Assembly (NCBI GenBank): GCA_946481205.1
Contig: CAMLNB010000143.1
Span: 1-8,857, forward strand
Direction: 5' to 3'
Source: an uncultured Kangiella sp.
GTDB lineage: Bacteria; Pseudomonadota; Gammaproteobacteria; Enterobacterales; DSM-103792
Length of the DNA stretch: 8,857 nucleotides
This document shows, piece after piece, positions 6,911 through 8,857 of this stretch (position 1 is the stretch's first letter; each line of letters opens with the position of its first letter). The notes beneath the pieces were generated by a model. It searched no databases. It had not been told where the DNA came from and worked only from the letters and a program-made list of their open reading frames with translations. The translations under genes and the position numbers were made by a program.

Positions 6911-7804
6911 TCAGTCTTCGTTGTAACCGAGGCTACGCAGCGCCCGCTCGTCATCGGCCCAACCGTCTTTCACCTTGACCCAGAGCTCAAGAAAGACTTT
7001 GCAGCCAAACAGCTTTTCCATATCGAGCCGGGCGTCCTGGCCGATCTGTTTGATCCGCTCGCCTTTCTCGCCGATCACGATGGCTTTTTGGCCCGCGCGT
7101 TCAACAAAAATAACGGCGGCGATTTCAGCCCGACCGGTTTCATCGTGCTTGAACTGTTCGATCTCCACCGTGGTTGCATACGGTAGTTCCGCGCCCAAGC
7201 TACGCATCAGCTTTTCCCGGATGAATTCTGCCGCCAAGAACCGCTGGCTGCGATCAGTGACTTCGTCTGGGCCGAAAATGTGCTCATTCTCCGGAATGTA
7301 CTTGCTCAGCACCTTCAACAGCGTATCGACATTGCGATCGGACTGGGCCGAACCCGGTACGATTTCGGCAAAGTTGCGCTTCTGGCCAAGCAAGGCCAAA
7401 TGCGGCAGCAACTTTTCCTTGGGATGTATCGTGTCGACCTTGTTGACGAACAACAGCACCGGTGCTTCGGCCTCCTTCAAACGCTCCAGCACCAACTCGT
7501 CGTCTTCGTTGAAAGTCAGGCCATCGACTACCCAGATAATGGCATCGACATCGGCAACCGATGACGCCGCTGCCCGATTCATATAACGATTGATCGCGCG
7601 CGCCTCCTGCTTGTGCAGGCCAGGCGTGTCGACGAACAGGATCTGGGTCTCGCCTTCGGTATGAATGCCAAGAATGCGATGACGGGTCGTCTGCGGCCGC
7701 CGTGAGGTGATACTGATTTTTTGGCCAATCAAACGGTTCATCAGCGTTGATTTGCCGACATTCGGCCGTCCAACAATGGCGACATAGCCACATTTCTGGC
7801 TCAT
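6911..7804 (-). CDS. era: GTPase Era, 30S ribosomal subunit assembly factor
   Basis: Era is an essential GTPase that binds the 3' end of 16S rRNA and promotes 30S subunit maturation. The N-terminal GTPase domain has G1 GRPNVGKS (12-19), a switch region with [10 protein letters not shown] (35-44), G3 DTPG (59-62), G4 NKVD (121-124) and G5 SAQ (152-154). The C-terminal KH domain contains the GEKG loop (245-248) within [17 protein letters not shown], and the protein ends with the typical [10 protein letters not shown]. Length 297 is normal (E. coli 301). No key residue is missing. The ATG overlaps the rnc stop in an ATGA, and an AGG about 6 bases upstream can serve as a weak ribosome binding site, so translation is likely coupled to rnc. 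RNase III and Era both act in rRNA maturation, which fits their co-expression. Confidence 0.98.
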   Translation of the reverse strand: MSQKCGYVAIVGRPNVGKSTLMNRLIGQKISITSRRPQTTRHRILGIHTEGETQILFVDTPGLHKQEARAINRYMNRAAASSVADVDAIIWVVDGLTFNEDDELVLERLKEAEAPVLLFVNKVDTIHPKEKLLPHLALLGQKRNFAEIVPGSAQSDRNVDTLLKVLSKYIPENEHIFGPDEVTDRSQRFLAAEFIREKLMRSLGAELPYATTVEIEQFKHDETGRAEIAAVIFVERAGQKAIVIGEKGERIKQIGQDARLDMEKLFGCKVFLELWVKVKDGWADDERALRSLGYNED

Positions 7805-8487
7805 GGTTTTACCTGCTCAGATAATGGCTGCAAAAGTTGCTCTGCGGCCTGCTGTTCTGCCCGACGTCGGCTACTACCGCGGCCTTCAGCGACCCGACCA
7901 TCATGCAAGGTGCAGCGCACATGAAAAGTCTGCGCATGCGCTTCGCCATAGGTTGCCAGCAAATCGTATTGCGGTAGCGGTAGCCGCGCGCCCTGTAATG
8001 CCTCCTGCAGGCGGGTTTTGGCGTCCTTGTCAGTCCCTGTCTCGGGCAATTGATTCAGGCGTTCGGCAAACAGCTGTTGCACTACCTGCTCGCAGACCGG
8101 AAAGCCCGCATCGAGATAAATCGCACCGATGATCGCTTCCAACGCATCGGCCAGAATGGACTCACGGCGAAAACCGCCGCTTTTCAGCTCACCAGAGCCC
8201 AGATGCAGAATATCGCCAAGCTGCAGGTCCGTAGCCAACTCGGCCAAGGTTTTTTCCTTGACCAGACTGGAGCGCATTCGGCTCATTTCGCCTTCGCTGG
8301 CGTCGGGAAAGCGGTGATACAGCTGGGCCGAAATAATCTGACCGAGCAACGCATCACCCAGAAACTCAAGCCGCTCATTGTGACGCGAGGAGGCACTGCG
8401 ATGGGTCAGCGCCTGGGTCAGCAGCGCCTCCTGTTTGAAAACATAACCTAGCCGGCGCAGAAACGCTGACAGTAAAATAGGGTTCAT
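7801..8487 (-). CDS. rnc: Ribonuclease III
   Basis: RNase III cleaves double-stranded RNA, notably the stems around 16S and 23S rRNA precursors, and processes several mRNAs and small RNAs. The N-terminal catalytic domain has the signature [13 protein letters not shown] (36-48) with E38, E41 and D45. The second acidic pair is D114 and E117 in [16 protein letters not shown]. These positions coincide with the E. coli numbering, so no insertions or losses have occurred in the catalytic core. The C-terminal dsRNA-binding domain spans about 155-225 ([12 protein letters not shown] at its start; [18 protein letters not shown] as the final helix). Length 228 is close to the 226 of E. coli. The ATG overlaps the upstream DUF4845 stop in an ATGA and has only a weak GA-rich ribosome binding site, suggesting translational coupling. 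Confidence 0.98.
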   Translation of the reverse strand: MNPILLSAFLRRLGYVFKQEALLTQALTHRSASSRHNERLEFLGDALLGQIISAQLYHRFPDASEGEMSRMRSSLVKEKTLAELATDLQLGDILHLGSGELKSGGFRRESILADALEAIIGAIYLDAGFPVCEQVVQQLFAERLNQLPETGTDKDAKTRLQEALQGARLPLPQYDLLATYGEAHAQTFHVRCTLHDGRVAEGRGSSRRRAEQQAAEQLLQPLSEQVKP

Positions 8488-8852
8488 TCTTTCAGTGATA
8501 CTCGCTCTTCAAACCATGCGACGATATCAACGTTGTATATCATTTGCGTTCTAACTTCATAGGAGATCACGAGTTCCTTACTGCCCGACTCATCTACTTC
8601 GATAGTGACATCGTCTTTGGTAACGCTTGTAATGCCATCGATATAGAACTGCTTATTCAAAGCCAACCAAGCCTTTTCCTTATTGTACGAACCGGCGTCA
8701 CTTGCAGAAGCAACTTGCGAAACTGCTTTCTTTACGGACATATTGTCCATATAAATGGGAAACAGCTTCATGGTGACATATGCAATAAAGCCAATACTGC
8801 CCAGTACGTACAACCAACTCCAAATAGTCATGCCTCGTTGATGCCGCGTCAT
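8484..8852 (-). CDS. DUF4845-type small single-pass membrane protein
   Basis: This 122-residue protein of unknown function has a short basic N-terminus (MTRHQRG), one transmembrane segment at about residues 9-29 (TIWSWLYVLGSIGFIAYVTM) and a periplasmic domain beginning KLFPIYMDNMSVKKAV. That layout, with a (K/L)FP-x-Y motif right after the membrane, and the position immediately before rnc are characteristic of the DUF4845 proteins found between lepB and rnc in many Gammaproteobacteria. I assign the family from layout and context, not from a profile search. The stop overlaps the rnc start in an ATGA. The ATG used is 5 bases from the window edge, so its ribosome binding site cannot be seen and a start further upstream cannot be excluded. 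GC over 8521-8820 is 42% by hand count (126 of 300), clearly lower than in rnc next door. Confidence 0.8.
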   Translation of the reverse strand: MTRHQRGMTIWSWLYVLGSIGFIAYVTMKLFPIYMDNMSVKKAVSQVASASDAGSYNKEKAWLALNKQFYIDGITSVTKDDVTIEVDESGSKELVISYEVRTQMIYNVDIVAWFEERVSLKE

Positions 8853-8857
8853 GTCGT

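Overview
The window reads as a chromosomal segment of a gammaproteobacterium with moderately high GC. The evidence is the N-terminus of a FabA-type dehydratase at one edge and the conserved order DUF4845 gene, rnc, era, recO, pdxJ, acpS at the other, an arrangement typical of Gammaproteobacteria (Escherichia coli has lepB-rnc-era-recO-pdxJ-acpS). A rhombosortase-type GlyGly-CTERM tail on the large secreted protease also fits this class. I cannot name a genus from the sequence alone.

Layout. Bases 1-145 (minus strand) hold the first 48 codons of fabA, whose remainder lies outside the window. Bases 146-334 are a divergent regulatory region with an extended -10 box facing fabA and a FadR-like palindrome centred near -37 of that promoter. 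Bases 335-1735 (+) encode a cytoplasmic M20-family dinuclear zinc dipeptidase. After a 71-base gap containing a GC hairpin, bases 1807-4935 (+) encode a 1042-residue secreted M36 (fungalysin-like) metallopeptidase. It has an FTP propeptide, a PA-domain insert, two Ig/PKD-like repeats and a C-terminal GlyGly-CTERM sorting tail. A symmetrical hairpin flanked by A and T runs (4935-4967) separates this gene from the convergent minus-strand operon.

That operon runs from the right edge leftward: DUF4845 membrane protein, rnc (RNase III), era (ribosome-assembly GTPase), recO (recombination mediator), pdxJ (pyridoxine 5'-phosphate synthase) and acpS (holo-ACP synthase). It is very tightly packed. There are two ATGA stop/start overlaps, a 37-base pdxJ/acpS overlap and gaps of 9 and 17 bases, all suggesting translational coupling. 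acpS and fabA both serve fatty acid synthesis but sit in separate, independently controlled units.

The two plus-strand peptidases may form a peptide-utilisation pair, with the M36 enzyme cutting protein outside the cell and the M20 enzyme finishing small peptides inside. That is inference from adjacency and orientation. I see no phage, insertion sequence, CRISPR array, tRNA or rRNA. I found no convincing new system. The points most worth checking are the predicted FadR control of fabA, the duplicated motif in the M36 sorting tail, the out-of-frame PdxJ extension over acpS, and the low-GC DUF4845 gene.
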